64,000 nt of DNA from Halobacillus locisalis (GCF_013694105.1 NZ_JACEFG010000003.1:310001-374000), one strand, 5' to 3'; numbered from the stretch's first letter, positions 41,954-50,836 are shown. Translations and numbers: made by a program. Notes: generated by a model from the letters alone, not told the origin.

Positions 41954-42436
41954 TTAATTAGGGATAACTGTAAAAGCGTAAATGTCATACTTAACTTTTT
42001 CATCTTCAGTCTTATGGTGTTTATAATAAATATACTTTGAAGATTCTCCTTTATTGCCTATTACGGGTAGTGAATAATCATCACTTAAGTTTACTTGTTT
42101 AGTTGTGGAAGTATAATGGATCATAGCTCCAGAACTATTAACGTCTATGTCTGCTTGCTTAATTTGTAGTTTTGCCGGAGTGCCTATTTCAGGAACTCCA
42201 TAACTATCAAAATTCTCATGTACCATCTCAAGATCATCCTTTAAAGTGCAGTTTTTGTTACATGTATATATAGGATCAAGTTCGTAATCCTTACCCCCAG
42301 TATTGATAGTTATTTCTTCACTCAATTCCTCACCCTTGTTGTTAGCGTCTTTATCCTCTTCACCTTGATCAGTTGATGAGCAACCTACTAAACTAATTGA
42401 AATAAAAAGAAAAAGCAGAAATTTTTTCATTTTCAA
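41954..42436 (-). CDS. Lipoprotein with conserved Cys pair
   Basis: A 160-aa protein with lipobox LVGC near residue 19 and an acidic linker. The folded part begins with DPIYTCNKNCTLKDD, followed by GTPAKLQIKQADIDVNSSG and a beta-rich end. The layout matches the lipoproteins at 31000 and 32806. It is the only clear minus-strand gene in the right half of the array. Function unknown. Confidence 0.65.
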   Translation of the reverse strand: MKMKKFLLFLFISISLVGCSSTDQGEEDKDANNKGEELSEEITINTGGKDYELDPIYTCNKNCTLKDDLEMVHENFDSYGVPEIGTPAKLQIKQADIDVNSSGAMIHYTSTTKQVNLSDDYSLPVIGNKGESSKYIYYKHHKTEDEKVKYDIYAFTVIPN

Positions 42437-42572
42437 CCCCCGTTGGAATACTTCATAAATGTTACACTTGGGATTGTAATGTCTTAATTGGGAAATATCA
42501 ACAAATAAGAATTCATATAACTAATAGTTAATGTAGTAAGAAATGAATCATAAAAAAACACTTTGCCTCGAT

Positions 42573-42616
42573 TATTTTGAATTCGATCCTTCCCTTATAG
42601 CGAGCAATAATTGATA
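42573..42616 (+). repeat. Diverged array element
   Basis: ATTTTGAATTCGATCCTTCC, then AGCGAGCAATAATTGATAC. The G-run is lost. Confidence 0.45.
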
Positions 42617-42730
42617 CTGAAATAACTGTTTCCTACCCTCTAAGGTAAAGAGCAGTAGAGGATTGGCAGGCACTGTTCAAGAAAATAAATCAAGTATAAA
42701 GAGAGATGGTATCAAAGGAGAGAGATGAGA

Positions 42731-43210
42731 ATGTTTCAATTTGTACCTGTCAGTGAGGACCTCATTCAAATAGAAAAAAGCATACATAACAAGAATCCAG
42801 ATTATAACAACATCGCTTATGATAAAAATCACCTTAATGAAAATGATATAAGAGGACATTGGAGAGACGCTGAAAAGTTAGGGTTAGAAAGATACTTAGT
42901 TAAGAAAGGTGACATATTTATCTCGATTGTAGAGTATGGGATGAGTTCACCGAACCAAAATAAGCCATGGTTGAGTCTATTGTTACTTGATCAGGATTTT
43001 CATGGTCACGGGATTGGAAGAGAAATTTATCACTTTTACGAAGAGTTAATGACGGACAAACAAGTAGACACCATAGAAATCGCGGTTCATGCAGCCAACA
43101 CTAAAACTCTAACATTCTGGACTTCGTTAGGGGTTCAGGTATTTAATGAAAGAGCCTATGAAGGTAAACTCATGTATAGCTTAAGCAAACAGCTTAGCGA
43201 TACATATTGA
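42731..43210 (+). CDS. GNAT-family N-acetyltransferase
   Basis: About 159 aa. ATG 42731 is ten bases after AAAGGAG; ATG 42725 is closer but possible. The acetyl-CoA loop is DFHGHGIGREIYHFYEEL, preceded by a beta strand (WLSLLLL) and followed by IEIAVHAANTKTLTFWTSLG. Substrate unknown. It is separated by one base from the next gene, so the two are co-transcribed. Confidence 0.8.
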   Translation: MFQFVPVSEDLIQIEKSIHNKNPDYNNIAYDKNHLNENDIRGHWRDAEKLGLERYLVKKGDIFISIVEYGMSSPNQNKPWLSLLLLDQDFHGHGIGREIYHFYEELMTDKQVDTIEIAVHAANTKTLTFWTSLGVQVFNERAYEGKLMYSLSKQLSDTY

Positions 43211-43211
43211 T

Positions 43212-43763
43212 ATGCAGAAAATGAACAAGCTATCTATTTGGATTGTCTTATCTATGGTCCTCATAGTCGGGTACAATCTAGTTCAGAAGGATATTCAAAC
43301 AATACGAAATAACCCGGATCAGTATAGTGCCTATACAACGCCTTACGAAACAGGAATCACGTTTACATTGTCAAACGAACAAATTCGCAAAGGTATAACG
43401 GAACCAAGATTGTTAGAAAAGGTGCATGATACAAATGTTTCTCTTATAGAGGTTTATGAAAGAGGAAATCATAATGGAAAGTATGTCATTGTAATCGGGC
43501 TAGAGGATGAGTATCATTCTTTAGGAGGTACGATGCTTGCGATGTTCCGTTTAAATCCTGATCAATCCTCTTCAAGAACGGTAACGTACGAAGTTTTTAA
43601 TGAGGATGGTAAAAATGTAGACGTTGCACATGGTGGTGGCGATGGAGAGGCTCCGTATAATCAGTCCTATCACTATGAGCTGCTGGAAGAAGACTTGTTA
43701 ATGGGAGAAACTTGGACATTTAAAGTGAGCGGTCTTCATCTTTTGCACTATGGAAAATATTAA
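43212..43763 (+). CDS. Signal-anchored protein, unknown function
   Basis: A 183-aa protein with an N-terminal membrane helix (LSIWIVLSMVLIVGYNLV) and an extracytoplasmic beta-rich domain (YETGITFTLSNEQI, YVIVIGLEDEYHS, HGGGDGEAPYNQSYHYELLE). I do not recognise a family. ATG 43212 starts one base after the stop of the acetyltransferase gene, and ATG 43221 is an alternative. Confidence 0.55.
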   Translation: MQKMNKLSIWIVLSMVLIVGYNLVQKDIQTIRNNPDQYSAYTTPYETGITFTLSNEQIRKGITEPRLLEKVHDTNVSLIEVYERGNHNGKYVIVIGLEDEYHSLGGTMLAMFRLNPDQSSSRTVTYEVFNEDGKNVDVAHGGGDGEAPYNQSYHYELLEEDLLMGETWTFKVSGLHLLHYGKY

Positions 43764-43977
43764 AAGCGTCTGCTTTGTTATTTAGTGATATTTAGTAAAA
43801 TAGAATTTGGAGAGATTATCAATCAAGGTTAGGTCTATATGTACAACTTGGAATGAAAAAGTTCAGTCATTCTGGTCAGGCGTTACAAAAGAAGGTTTAC
43901 TGAAAAAGATGTATAGTTGTACAACGATTATGTACACCATTATGATTTTGATCTAATAAACGAAAATTAAGACATTC

Positions 43978-44080
43978 ATCTTGATATTAAGTCTTCAAAA
44001 ATATGTTCTCCTATTTTCTTATACAAAGGGACTAAAAAGGTAAGGCTAGCATTTCAACACACGGGCAGTTTAATTGAATC
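43978..44080 (+). repeat. Split array element
   Basis: The 5' half ATCTTGATATTAAGTCTTCA (43978) and the 3' half CAACACACGGGCAGTTTAAT, TGAATC (44055-44080) are separated by about 60 bases of other sequence. The preceding 200 bases hold no convincing gene, only a TGTACAACT...AGTTGTACA inverted repeat at 43840-43923. Confidence 0.5.
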
Positions 44081-44099
44081 AGTGAAGGAGAAAGAAAAG

Positions 44100-44639
44100 A
44101 TGAAAACAAGTGAATTACCAAAAGTCCAAATAAGAGAACTAATTCTTAATGACGTAGAAGACCGTTATCAATGGTGTCTTGATAAAGAAGTGACAAAACA
44201 CTTGAATATGCCAGAGAAATACCCTCCCTTTAGTAAAGATGAGACTCGAAATTGGATTCAAATGTGCATTGACAAAACTAATGGATATGAACAAAAAGCT
44301 ATTGTCACCGACGCAGGGATACATATAGGGTGGATTGATTTGAAAAACATCGATAAACTCAACAAACACGCTGAATTAGGCGTAGCGATAGGTAATAAAA
44401 ACTACTGGGGACAAGGATATGGTTTATCTGCAATGAACCAAATGCTCTTGTGGGGATTTAACGCATTAGGTCTTAACAAGATTTGGCTTAGAGTTGAAGT
44501 TGATAATGAGAAGGCAATTAAGTCTTATAAGAGAATGGGCTATGTTGAAGAAGGTATTTTAAGACAAGACCGTTTAAGAAAGGGTAAATTTGTTGATCGT
44601 TTAAGAATGAGCATGTTGAAAAATGAGTTCTTAAATTAA
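44100..44639 (+). CDS. RimJ/RimL-type N-acetyltransferase
   Basis: 179 aa from ATG 44100, nine bases after AAGGAG; GTG 44082 overlaps that site. VQIRELILNDVEDRYQWCLD at the start, ELGVAIGNKNYWGQGYGLSA for the acetyl-CoA loop and NEKAIKSYKRMGYVEEGILR near the end are typical. Substrate unknown. It is the third acetyltransferase of the array. Confidence 0.9.
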   Translation: MKTSELPKVQIRELILNDVEDRYQWCLDKEVTKHLNMPEKYPPFSKDETRNWIQMCIDKTNGYEQKAIVTDAGIHIGWIDLKNIDKLNKHAELGVAIGNKNYWGQGYGLSAMNQMLLWGFNALGLNKIWLRVEVDNEKAIKSYKRMGYVEEGILRQDRLRKGKFVDRLRMSMLKNEFLN

Positions 44640-44706
44640 AGGGAGCTTTAGTTGAATACGCCAAATACAAAAAAGGAACTTCCATACTATTGGTCGTTCC
44701 TTTTTT
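44640..44706 (+). terminator. Element remnant and terminator at the right end of the array
   Basis: AAGGGAGCTTTAGTTGAATA (3' half of an array element) abuts the stop. AAAAAGGAAC pairs with GTTCCTTTTTT at 44669-44706, a terminator also usable by the convergent antiporter gene. Confidence 0.75.
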
Positions 44707-44752
44707 GTAGTAATATCAACACTAAACTTTTACAGAGCTTCTTGAAAAAACC

Positions 44753-45706
44753 CTAGTTCCTTAAAATAATATACACGAGGTAGGCGATATACATAGTCAT
44801 TAGAATCATACCTTCTGCTTTGCCAACTTTATAACCTGTCCTCGAGAATATAAACAGCAGTAGGCTTAAGACCGTCATGAGGATCACGTCGCTCCATATA
44901 CTCCCGTTCACGGGCAGGGGCGAGATCAGAGCTGAGGACCCGAGAACGAATAAGATGTTGAAGATATTGCTTCCTACGACATTTCCGAGTGCAATGCCAC
45001 TTTCTTTCTTCAAGGCGGCGGATATCGAGGTCACCAGTTCAGGGAGTGATGTTCCGATTGCGATGATGGTCAGTCCGACTAATGTGTTGCTCATGCCAAG
45101 GTCAACGGCAATGGTGGTTCCGTTGTCGACGACGATGTCACCACCGAAAATTATCGCGACTAGACCGATCGAAGTCAAGGCCATGTTCTTTCCCCATTTG
45201 ATGTCTGATGGGATGGGGGCAGCAATCGATTCCTTACGACTTCTCAAACCGACTTCGATTAAGTAGTACATAAAGATCGATAAGAATAGTAGAAATATGA
45301 TGCCATCGCTGCGTGTGAGCAAGTTGTCACTGGATCCCTGCAGCGTCGTATCACTTATGAGTACAATTAAAGCAACGCTGGCCAGTAAGATAAAGGGGAT
45401 TTCTTTTTTGGTTGTCTCACTCTCGACCATCAAGGGGTAAAGGAATGCAGCAATCCCGACCACTAACGTGATGTTGAAGATGTTGCTTCCTACGACATTT
45501 CCAAGCGCCACTTCGGCATTTCCCTGCATAGCGGAAATGATGCTGACGGTCGCTTCAGGTGAACTTGTACCAAACGCTACAATCGTCAAACCGATCAATA
45601 TAGGGGGGACGCGGAGCAGTCTTGCGATGTTGGAAGAACCGTCTACGAACCAATCCGCGCCTTTGATCAATAAGGCAAAACCAAGTATTAATAATAGGTA
45701 CTCCAT
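44753..45706 (-). CDS. Calcium/sodium antiporter (CaCA family, YrbG-like)
   Basis: A 317-aa protein with about ten membrane helices in two inverted halves. Each half has the alpha-repeat signature: TIVAFGTSSPEATVSI and GNVVGSNIFNI in the first, TIIAIGTSLPELVTSI and GNVVGSNIFNI in the second. The conserved acidic residues of both repeats are present. It exchanges Na+ (or H+) for Ca2+ across the membrane. The AGGAG is about 14 bases before the ATG. Base composition returns here to that of the non-array chromosome. Confidence 0.92.
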   Translation of the reverse strand: MEYLLLILGFALLIKGADWFVDGSSNIARLLRVPPILIGLTIVAFGTSSPEATVSIISAMQGNAEVALGNVVGSNIFNITLVVGIAAFLYPLMVESETTKKEIPFILLASVALIVLISDTTLQGSSDNLLTRSDGIIFLLFLSIFMYYLIEVGLRSRKESIAAPIPSDIKWGKNMALTSIGLVAIIFGGDIVVDNGTTIAVDLGMSNTLVGLTIIAIGTSLPELVTSISAALKKESGIALGNVVGSNIFNILFVLGSSALISPLPVNGSIWSDVILMTVLSLLLFIFSRTGYKVGKAEGMILMTMYIAYLVYIILRN

Positions 45707-45936
45707 AGTGAGTGATAAAACTCCTTTCTATTTCTTTGAAAACGATCCCCGCTCAGGCTCATTCTTACAAGTGTGGTTTGTGTAGGCGACGTTTCGCCAG
45801 CCTACCTCTAGAGTATTTACGTATTTGGGGGTCAAGTACTAGTATACTAGAATGATAGTTGGTAGAAAACGCTGCAATCCCCAGCATTCATACGTATGGC
45901 AGCAAGTGGCTCAACCAAGCAAAATGCTGTCTTTCC

Positions 45937-46130
45937 TCATGATTCTTTCAGTTTCTTAATCCGGTCTTTCAATTCACCTTCAATCTTGATGGTGGAAGCG
46001 CTCAGGGCTCCTCCGCTGATTCCCAGGCCGATGCTGACGATACTTGTATGACGACTTGTGTACAGCATAAACAGAAGATGATGAGGACGAGAGTGATGAT
46101 CCGGATTCCTCTTTACCCATCCATATGATT
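45937..46130 (-). pseudogene. Frameshifted small membrane protein
   Basis: Read on minus after GGAGGAATCAT-ATG, one frame gives RGIRIITLVLIIFCLCCTQV and another continues SIVSIGLGISGGALSASTIK, IEGELKDRIKKLKES-stop. Joined they make a two-helix protein with a charged tail, so the gene is broken by frameshifts. The rest of 45707-46534 holds no gene that I can support. Confidence 0.5.
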
Positions 46131-46534
46131 CCTCCTTCGCAAATAGGTCATTATAGGGTTATTTCCCATGAAATGACAGGGATGAAACCTATGATATATT
46201 GGAAGAAACAAATTAAAGACAGATGGTGAAGTCCGACGTAGACGGGGTCTTGAGTGTCTGGAGCCCATTTTTAATTGGAAACGAGTAGAAAATCAATTCA
46301 AGCATTCCGAATCAGGCATCGGTAAAGGCACTTTCCTCCTTTTCTCTAAAACTGGGCACTTTATACCTACTTTGGTTTTTTTCAGAATAAAAGTAATATT
46401 ATATATATTTGAAAACGCCTTCATTTGTATCGATAATGCTTTATACTGAAAAACGACAGCAATAGACAAAAACGGCTGCGGTATGAATATTCATTGCTGG
46501 TTTTACTTTTACAACAAGAGAAGGGGAAATTGTA

Positions 46535-48055
46535 TTGGTTAAAAAACGTAAAGGAATGTTTCAAAAAGGATTGGATGCCATTGAATATGTAGGGAATAAG
46601 CTGCCCCATCCCATTACACTATTTGCGATCTTGGCACTACTAGTTGTCGTACTTTCTGCTATCGTTTCCAGTTTTGGACTGAGTGTAGAGCACCCTGGGG
46701 AAGAAGGGAAAATAGTTGAAATAAACAATCTACTCAGTGCAGAAGGTATTGAGTATATTTTCTCCAGTATGACCGATAACTTTATTGGATTTGCTCCTTT
46801 AGGGGTTGTTCTAGTGACAATGCTTGGGATAGGGGTAGCCGAAAGAACCGGGCTGATTAGTGCATGCTTACGTGGTTTTGTGCAGTCCGTTCCAAAACCA
46901 TTCATCACTTATGGCCTTGTATTTGCAGGTGTCATGTCCAGTGTTGCTTCTGACGCTGGTTATGTCGTATTACCTCCACTCGGGGCTGTCATTTTTGCAG
47001 CACTTGGCCGTCACCCATTAGCGGGGCTTGCTGCTGCATTTGCGGGTGTTTCTGCAGGATTCAGCGCTAACTTGTTTTTATCAGCGACAGACCCGCTACT
47101 CGGGGAGTTAACGATTGATGCTGCTGCTATCATTGATCCTGCCTATGCGGAGAATATGAACATAGCGATGAACTACTATTTCATCTTTGTTTCTGTATTC
47201 CTGCTAACATTCGTAGGGGGATGGGTCACAGAAAAGATTGTCGAGCCCCGTTTGGGACAATACAAAGGCGAATTCCGTGAAGAATTAAAGGGATTGGATG
47301 CTACAGAAAAGAAAGGTTTGAAATGGGCGGGTATTTCTGTCGCTGTTTCAACCTTGCTCATTGCTCTTTTGATTCTTCCAGCTGGAGCGCCGTTAAGAGG
47401 AGACGATGGAGGAATCATACAATCTCCGTTTATGAGTTCTCTTGTGCCGATCATCACCATTCTATTCTTTATTCCTGGGTTGTTTTATGGCATAGCTGTC
47501 AAAGCTATTAAAGATGACAAAGATGTGGCAAACCAGCTTTCTGAGACGATGGCTTCCATGGGGATGTTCATTGTACTTGCTTTTACGGCCGGACAATTTG
47601 TAGCTTACTTTTCAGAAACAAATATGGGACTCGTCATCGGTGTTTATGGCGCGGAATTATTAGAATCGGCCAACCTATCAGGCATCCCATTAATCTTAGG
47701 TTTTATTTTAGTGGCGGCAACGATTAACTTGTTTATAGGCAGTGCGTCTGCAAAATGGGCAATGATGGCTCCGGTATTTGTACCGATCATGATGCAGTTG
47801 GGTTATTCACCTGAATTAACACAGATGACCTACCGTGTGGCAGATTCTACAACCAATATCATTACGCCTTTAATGACTTACTTTGCTATCATTATTGCAT
47901 TCGCTCAAAAATACGATAAAAAAATGGGAATCGGGACTTTAATTTCTGTTATGTTCCCATATACGATTTTCTTCCTTGTATCATGGACACTCATGTTAAT
48001 TATCTGGATGATGACTGGCATTAATTTGGGACCAGGCTCTCCCATCCACTATTAA
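46535..48055 (+). CDS. AbgT-family transporter
   Basis: 506 aa from TTG 46535 (GAGAAGGGG upstream). It has about twelve membrane helices. YVGNKLPHPITLFAILALLV, SSVASDAGYVVLPPLGAVIF, GVSAGFSANLFLSATDPLLG and SASAKWAMMAPVFVPIMMQL are AbgT family signatures. Members import p-aminobenzoyl-glutamate or export antifolates such as sulfonamides; which applies here cannot be read. A terminator follows. Confidence 0.92.
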   Translation: MVKKRKGMFQKGLDAIEYVGNKLPHPITLFAILALLVVVLSAIVSSFGLSVEHPGEEGKIVEINNLLSAEGIEYIFSSMTDNFIGFAPLGVVLVTMLGIGVAERTGLISACLRGFVQSVPKPFITYGLVFAGVMSSVASDAGYVVLPPLGAVIFAALGRHPLAGLAAAFAGVSAGFSANLFLSATDPLLGELTIDAAAIIDPAYAENMNIAMNYYFIFVSVFLLTFVGGWVTEKIVEPRLGQYKGEFREELKGLDATEKKGLKWAGISVAVSTLLIALLILPAGAPLRGDDGGIIQSPFMSSLVPIITILFFIPGLFYGIAVKAIKDDKDVANQLSETMASMGMFIVLAFTAGQFVAYFSETNMGLVIGVYGAELLESANLSGIPLILGFILVAATINLFIGSASAKWAMMAPVFVPIMMQLGYSPELTQMTYRVADSTTNIITPLMTYFAIIIAFAQKYDKKMGIGTLISVMFPYTIFFLVSWTLMLIIWMMTGINLGPGSPIHY

Positions 48056-48096
48056 TGAATCTTCTATTTAGATGGAGGAAATCACGCTGTAATGAA

Positions 48097-48132
48097 AAAT
48101 GAAATTCCAGTTATATGGAATTTCATTTTTTT
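48097..48132 (+). terminator. Terminator of the AbgT gene
   Basis: AAAATGAAATTCC pairs with GGAATTTCATTTT and ends in T. Confidence 0.9.
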
Positions 48133-48193
48133 ATTCCTCGCGTGCAAAATTTGGTGCTGATTCCTCCTCTATATACTGAAACGGAAGTAAAGA

Positions 48194-48262
48194 CGAAGAG
48201 GGTGTGCCTCCTATGAGGTGCATCCTCTTTTCGTTCATCGATGCTCGCTTATAGCTTTTTCA
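48194..48262 (+). repeat. Third copy of the SLH-gene terminator segment
   Basis: GAGGGTGTGCCTCCTATGAG, GTGCATCCTCTTTTC, then CATCGATGCTCGCTTATAGC and TTTTTCAAAGAAG. It matches the segments after 25562 and after 26271. No SLH coding sequence is attached here. Confidence 0.7.
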
Positions 48263-48314
48263 AAGAAGGTATTTAATGTCTTTTTGTGGAAGTGTAGGAG
48301 TAGGTGGTGATGAC

Positions 48315-48917
48315 GTGAAGAAGGAGAAATTGATTGAGAAATATGATTCCCATGTCGAGCTTCATTCCAAGCAGCATCCGACGATCGAGCGGTGGCGGGC
48401 GCGGCTGCTCGATGGGGTGCAGGGTTCGGTGTTGGATTCTGGTGTCGGGGCTGGTGGGAATTTTCCTTACTACGGGAAGGATGTCCGGCTGACGGGTGTC
48501 GATTTCAGTCCGAAGATGATCGAGCGTGCGCAGGAGCAGGCTGTTAAATATGGGATTGAAGCGGATTTGATGGTGGAGGACATCGAGGAAGTGGACCTTC
48601 GGGCGGGGCAGTTCGACTATGTGGTGTCGACGCTGACGCTGTGCAGCTATCCGAATCCTGTCCGTGTGTTGAATCGGTTCGGGGAGTGGTGCAAGGACGA
48701 TGGCGAAATGCTGCTTCTCGAGCATGGCTTGAGTGTGAACAAGGCGATAAGGGCTTTGCAAAAAGGTGTCGAGCCGGTGTTCCACCAGGTGACAGGCTGC
48801 CATGTTCACCGGGATATTCTGGAGATTGTAAGAAGATCGGATCTTGAGCTTGTGTCGGCGGAGGGGCATTGGTCGGGAATCTTTCATTTGGTGCGGGCGC
48901 GTCCGAAGCGAGTTTGA
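48315..48917 (+). CDS. Class I SAM-dependent methyltransferase
   Basis: About 200 aa from GTG 48315, preceded by GGTGGTGA; ATG 48276 is possible. Motif I is VLDSGVGAGGNFPYY, motif II VDFSPKMIERA, and motif IV region FDYVVSTLTLCSYPNP, followed by GEMLLLEHGLS. It resembles the METTL7/UbiE-like group. The GC-rich codon use differs from the array to the left. Substrate unknown. Confidence 0.85.
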   Translation: MKKEKLIEKYDSHVELHSKQHPTIERWRARLLDGVQGSVLDSGVGAGGNFPYYGKDVRLTGVDFSPKMIERAQEQAVKYGIEADLMVEDIEEVDLRAGQFDYVVSTLTLCSYPNPVRVLNRFGEWCKDDGEMLLLEHGLSVNKAIRALQKGVEPVFHQVTGCHVHRDILEIVRRSDLELVSAEGHWSGIFHLVRARPKRV

Positions 48918-48943
48918 ATCTTCTAACAGAGAGTGGTAGAGAG

Positions 48944-49117
48944 ATGTTCTTATCTGCGAGCACGGTCATATTATTGAATGCTGTCGTGTTTTTCTTGCTT
49001 GGTCTCGAAAGCCTGTTGGATCTGGAGGCGGATCGGAAGGTGGGGTACTTCTTCCTTTCGATATCGTTGGCTGTCATTATCACAACGTTCGGTGTTGTGT
49101 GGTGGGGTTCATCGTAA
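48944..49117 (+). CDS. Small two-helix membrane protein
   Basis: 57 aa from ATG 48944 with a GAGAGTGGTAGAGAG ribosome binding region. Two helices (ASTVILLNAVVFFLLGLESL and VGYFFLSISLAVIITTFGVV) are joined by LDLEADRK. Function unknown. It is related in layout to the proteins at 49148 and 59620. Confidence 0.6.
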   Translation: MFLSASTVILLNAVVFFLLGLESLLDLEADRKVGYFFLSISLAVIITTFGVVWWGSS

Positions 49118-49147
49118 GTTTTGAAAAAAGAGAGAAAGGTGTTTGGT

Positions 49148-49402
49148 ATGAAGGGAATGCGAAGGGTGACAGGGGTTGTTTTAATTTTGTTAGCAGGTGT
49201 CTTTTTCTATCATATTTTCATTGATCGATTGTCGGATACGCTGCTTAACTTTGTGAATGGGATTGTTTTTCTTAACACGGGATTGATTATGTTGCAGGGT
49301 GAGGACAAACGGAAAATCACAGGTACAGCAGCCCTTCTCGTTTCTCTTCTTGCTTTTGGCTTGTTCTTTGTTGAAGTATGGAAAGGCAGTCCGATTTTTT
49401 GA
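49148..49402 (+). CDS. Small three-helix membrane protein
   Basis: 84 aa from ATG 49148, seven bases after AAAGGTG; TTG 49121 is an alternative. Hydrophobic segments are at about 8-22, 32-48 and 57-75. Function unknown. It probably forms an operon with the 48944 gene. Confidence 0.6.
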   Translation: MKGMRRVTGVVLILLAGVFFYHIFIDRLSDTLLNFVNGIVFLNTGLIMLQGEDKRKITGTAALLVSLLAFGLFFVEVWKGSPIF

Positions 49403-49433
49403 AAAGAAAGACCCAAGCGCGGGTACGCTTGAG

Positions 49434-49997
49434 TCAGAGGTTGAATACGAAAGCCATGATCAGGGCGTATAAGACGACGAGCACGAGAAAGAGGAGGGCG
49501 GTCATCCAGCTGGTCTGCTTGATTTCTTCATAGTATCCTCTTCCCTCATCGATCTTTTTCGCCCTCATGATGAGGCCGACATTCAGCATCGGAATGAGGA
49601 TGACGACGATGGCCGTCAGAATCCATAGGAAACCGGAATGGTCGATGAGCGTTCTGTTGCTGTCGGCCGCAAATCCTTGGAGGAAGATCATGGGTGCAAT
49701 GAGGAACCTGGACCAATATTGGGATTGGCGTTCTTTCTCAAAGGAACGCTCTTTCATGACTTTTTCTTCGTAAAGGGCTAGTTTTCTCATATCGGATGTC
49801 CATGCGTATCGGCCGGTTTTGTATTTCCACCGTTCGACGATTCCAGTGATCAGCAGGAGGGCAGCGAAAAGGAGAAAGAAGGTCTTGTCTGATAGGAAGT
49901 TGAGTATGATCAAACTTAGTCCGACGATGCTGATCATGATGGCGTTTATGTATAGTAGTTGTTTTCTCCGTAATCTCTTACGTTCTTGTTCCTTCAT
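49434..49997 (-). CDS. Four-helix membrane protein, paralogue of the next gene
   Basis: A 187-aa protein. It begins MKEQERKRLRRKQLLYINAI and has helix pairs at about 16-55 and 95-185, with a basic N-terminus and a central cytoplasmic loop. It aligns along its length with the 50063-50632 product (same EQE-KRLRKKQ start, GRY, RAKKID/RAKRID motifs), so the two arose by tandem duplication. Function unknown. Confidence 0.7.
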   Translation of the reverse strand: MKEQERKRLRRKQLLYINAIMISIVGLSLIILNFLSDKTFFLLFAALLLITGIVERWKYKTGRYAWTSDMRKLALYEEKVMKERSFEKERQSQYWSRFLIAPMIFLQGFAADSNRTLIDHSGFLWILTAIVVILIPMLNVGLIMRAKKIDEGRGYYEEIKQTSWMTALLFLVLVVLYALIMAFVFNL

Positions 49998-50014
49998 ATA
50001 TATCCCCTTTCGGA

Positions 50015-50050
50015 AAAACTCCCGTCCGTTTTAGTGGAACGGGAGTTTTT
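50015..50050. terminator. Terminator between the two paralogues
   Basis: AAAAACTCCCGT pairs with ACGGGAGTTTTT. Confidence 0.85.
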
Positions 50051-50062
50051 GTTTTTTTGTGT

Positions 50063-50632
50063 CTAAATGGTTGAAAGCATGATGAAGAAAACCAAGATGC
50101 TAGTGAATGTGAAGACAACTCCGGTTATCAGGGCGATTTTCAGAGTGTTCTTGCGTACCGCTTTTCCTTGAACAGGCCCATCTACATCAATTCTCTTAGC
50201 ACGAGATCGCAAACTCCAGTTCATCATGATCAACATAACAGAGAGGAGTACGATGATGACCCAAGCGAATTTGGGAGGAAAAAATGGACTGTTCGAATCA
50301 GCGATCACGTACTGGAATCCGATCATGAGCATGACGAACACTTGTGAAATCAGCCCCATTCGTTTTTCTCTCCGAAACGCTCTTTCTCCGAGCTTTCCTT
50401 TCTCATAGGCAATGAGTTTACGGGTATCTTTGCCTGTGATGTAGCGTCCTGTGAAGAATCCGTATGCTTCGACGGCTAATGCGATTACAACTGAGATGAG
50501 CAATAGCAGAAATCCTGTTTTTGAACTGATATGGTTTCCCAGGAGCAAAGCTATGGCCCCGACCGTAATCATAGCAATGGTCACCTTGAGGTATTGTTTT
50601 TTTCGCAGGCGTTTCAGTTCTTGTTCTTCCAT
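50063..50632 (-). CDS. Four-helix membrane protein, paralogue of the 49434 gene
   Basis: 189 aa from ATG 50632, with AGGAGTGG just upstream; the longer frame to 50812 is not supported. It starts MEEQELKRLRKKQYLKVTIA, with helices at about 16-55 and 95-185 and FFTGRYITGKDTRKLIAYEK in the loop. Function unknown. Confidence 0.75.
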   Translation of the reverse strand: MEEQELKRLRKKQYLKVTIAMITVGAIALLLGNHISSKTGFLLLLISVVIALAVEAYGFFTGRYITGKDTRKLIAYEKGKLGERAFRREKRMGLISQVFVMLMIGFQYVIADSNSPFFPPKFAWVIIVLLSVMLIMMNWSLRSRAKRIDVDGPVQGKAVRKNTLKIALITGVVFTFTSILVFFIMLSTI

Positions 50633-50694
50633 ATGACCACTCCTAATATGTACGTCTACTAGGTAATACGATTGAACAAGGAAAAAGTTTCTTT

Positions 50695-50767
50695 GTGGGG
50701 ACGGTTCTCTTGTTTGGCCAGAGGTCCCAATGATGGGAGGTGAACCGAACGCGAGAACCGTCCCCAC
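50695..50767. repeat. Dispersed GGGACGGTTCTC hairpin, copy 3
   Basis: GTGGGGACGGTTCTCTTGTT and CGCGAGAACCGTCCCCAC pair at their ends, with a 35-base middle containing CCCAATGATGGGAGGTGAAC. Confidence 0.75.
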
Positions 50768-50784
50768 GCCGAAAGCATATAAAG

Positions 50785-50829
50785 AGGCCAGGTCCAGTGG
50801 CATGTGCGCCACCGGACCTGGCCTTTTTT
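50785..50829 (-). terminator. Terminator of the aldolase gene
   Basis: AGGCCAGGTCC-GTGGC pairs with GCCAC-GGACCTGGCCT, with T/A-runs at both ends, just beyond the stop of the minus-strand aldolase gene. Confidence 0.85.
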
Positions 50830-50836
50830 CATTCTC

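Noticed and set aside
30538-44660. CRISPR array
   Set aside because: The repeats are imperfect, hundreds of bases apart and separated by genes; no cas genes are present.
30538-44660. Classical integron with attC sites
   Set aside because: Core sites match RYYYAAC/GTTRRRY only with a mismatch and at the wrong edge, and no tyrosine recombinase of the IntI type is in the window. I keep it only as an analogy.
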